DNA from: an uncultured Anaerolineaceae bacterium
GTDB lineage: Bacteria > Chloroflexota > Anaerolineae > Promineifilales > Promineifilaceae
Length of the DNA stretch: 6,488 nt
NCBI GenBank assembly: GCA_937967805.1
Contig: CALBTC010000535.1
Span: 1-6,488, forward strand
Direction: 5' to 3'
Shown one piece after another: positions 5,673-6,488 of this stretch; positions within the stretch are counted from its first letter, which is position 1; every line of letters begins with the position of its first letter. The notes under the pieces were generated by a model. That model made no database searches, had not been told where the DNA came from, and worked only from the letters and a program-made list of their open reading frames with translations. The position numbers were made by a program, and so were the translations under genes.

Positions 5673-6488
5673 CTAATCCAACAGTCCAACCACGTTCAAG
5701 TTTCGTGGATGCTCGACGCTGTATTCGTAGCGCACGGTTTCCTCCGCGCCGTTGGCCAAATTAAGCTGCCATTCCAGCAGGTTCAAATCGGTTTGCTCCG
5801 TGGGCTGCGGCCGTACGTCTTCTAATTTTACCTTGATCTGCTCGTGGCGCGAAACGGGAATGTGATCTTTAACCACAATTCGGGCCTCGGTTTTGAGCAA
5901 GTTTTTCAGAGCAATGGTGGAACCATAGCGCAGCTGCCGCTGATCGCGCAGCAATTTTTTGTCCACGTCGCGCCGGGCCAGCTTTCGTTCAACGATGATG
6001 CGGTCTTCTACACCCAGCAGCAGTTCCAATTCATCCCCCTGGGCGGTGAATTTAATCTGAGTTTGGCCAATATATTCTTCACCAACAAACAGGCTGGCAG
6101 CACCGGGCAGCAGCGGACCGGACTGCTCATAGGCCACCGTCGCCCGCCGGAAAACGGCATCACTGTATTTGGGGATGGTGAGATAATCCAGCTTCGGCTC
6201 CAGGCGGATTTGCTGCAAGGTGGTTTTGTGGGGCGACCCGTCGTTGGGAATATCGGTTTGGCCTGGGGCGCGGAAGGTTACGGCCGTTCCCTCCGACTGT
6301 ACCTCCGCCGCCACCGTTTCAGCGGCAACTCTTTCCGCGGCCGCCTCCGGCTCCGGTGAAGCTTCGGCCACCATCATCTCCATTTTGGCGGCAGCCGGGG
6401 CAGGCTGGGCGGCACGCACCAGTTGGCGCGGCTGGGGCGGCTGGTATTCACGAATGAACCAGGGTTGAATCTCCGGCAATCTCTGGTT
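5673..6488 (-). CDS. MuiA-family protein, C-terminal DUF4139 domain (5' end outside the window)
   Basis: The frame is open to the right edge (codons AAC CAG AGA precede the TTG at 6479), so about half the protein is missing. The visible part starts with a Pro/Ala/Glu-rich low-complexity stretch (PAPAAAKMEMM to EVQSEG) that separates the DUF4139 core from the unseen N-terminus, where this family has DUF4140 and a coiled coil. Then come features of DUF4139: NDGSPHKTTL, LDYLTIPKYSDAVFRRATV, GPLLPGAASLFVGEEYIGQT, GDELELLLGVEDRIIVERKL, and a C-terminal beta-rich stretch with RHEQIKVKLED and LEWQLNLANGAEETVRYEYSVEHP. Some members are called mucoidy inhibitor MuiA, but the biochemical role is unknown; the beta-rich fold suggests a structural or binding job rather than catalysis. 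No signal peptide can be judged. It ends about 105 bp before the Shine-Dalgarno site of hflX, on the same strand. Confidence 0.85.
   Translation of the reverse strand, partial: NQRLPEIQPWFIREYQPPQPRQLVRAAQPAPAAAKMEMMVAEASPEPEAAAERVAAETVAAEVQSEGTAVTFRAPGQTDIPNDGSPHKTTLQQIRLEPKLDYLTIPKYSDAVFRRATVAYEQSGPLLPGAASLFVGEEYIGQTQIKFTAQGDELELLLGVEDRIIVERKLARRDVDKKLLRDQRQLRYGSTIALKNLLKTEARIVVKDHIPVSRHEQIKVKLEDVRPQPTEQTDLNLLEWQLNLANGAEETVRYEYSVEHPRNLNVVGLLD

Larger units (their letters stand above)
1790..6287. repeat. Dispersed palindromic octamer ACGGCCGT, ten copies
   Basis: Exact copies start at 1790, 2150, 2456, 2757, 3379, 3578, 3764, 4045, 5477 and 6280. All lie inside coding sequence of five different - strand genes, none in gaps and none in the + strand gene. 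They fall in all three reading phases: Thr-Ala-Val at 1790, 2150, 2456, 2757 and 6280; Arg-Pro-Leu at 3379, 4045 and 5477; Gly-Arg at 3578 and 3764. Near copies with the 7-mer CGGCCGT occur around 5424 and 5808. About 0.1 copy would be expected by chance in this length, so the octamer itself appears to be favoured. Confidence 0.9.

Overview
The window reads as chromosomal DNA of a Chloroflexota bacterium, most likely from the Anaerolineae/Caldilineae side. The clue is the YLPIMLN-type linker in the secreted protein at the left edge, which resembles the YLPLVLR-type segments I know from exported proteins of that phylum, together with the general look of the housekeeping genes. This lineage call is an inference from memory, not a database result. 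Base composition is moderately GC-rich, visibly lower in the first gene.

Layout. The left edge (1-1367, + strand) is the 3' end of a gene for a large exported protein. It has tandem cadherin-like domains, a YLPIMLN linker and a C-terminal domain resembling the bacterial pre-peptidase C-terminal (PPC) fold. All other genes lie on the - strand and are read from right to left: the C-terminal half of a MuiA/DUF4139 protein (5673-6488, cut by the window edge), the ribosome-associated GTPase HflX (4230 to about 5558-5666), a two-helix small membrane protein overlapping the hflX stop (4037-4255), an M20-family metallopeptidase (2636-3805), and an acyl-CoA dehydrogenase (1432-2580). hflX and the small membrane protein are probably co-translated. 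A 231-bp gap full of palindromes separates them from the peptidase/dehydrogenase pair. No common pathway joins these genes; they look like ordinary housekeeping and accessory genes.

The non-coding DNA is the less ordinary part. Every gap of any size carries an inverted repeat. One family (core TGCGTGAAACGTGA) occurs in two gaps, with a degenerate half copy in a third. Three other, unrelated palindromic units stand side by side at 3826-4038. In addition, the palindromic octamer ACGGCCGT occurs ten times between 1790 and 6287, always inside coding sequence and in all three reading phases, far above chance. That pattern recalls the HIP1 octamer of cyanobacteria.

The start of hflX is also unusual. 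All canonical start codons lie upstream of, or on the edge of, one of the repeats, whereas a perfect GGAGGT stands just before an in-frame ATT at the point where HflX homology should begin. I see no CRISPR array, RNA gene, insertion sequence, phage gene or clear defence system here.
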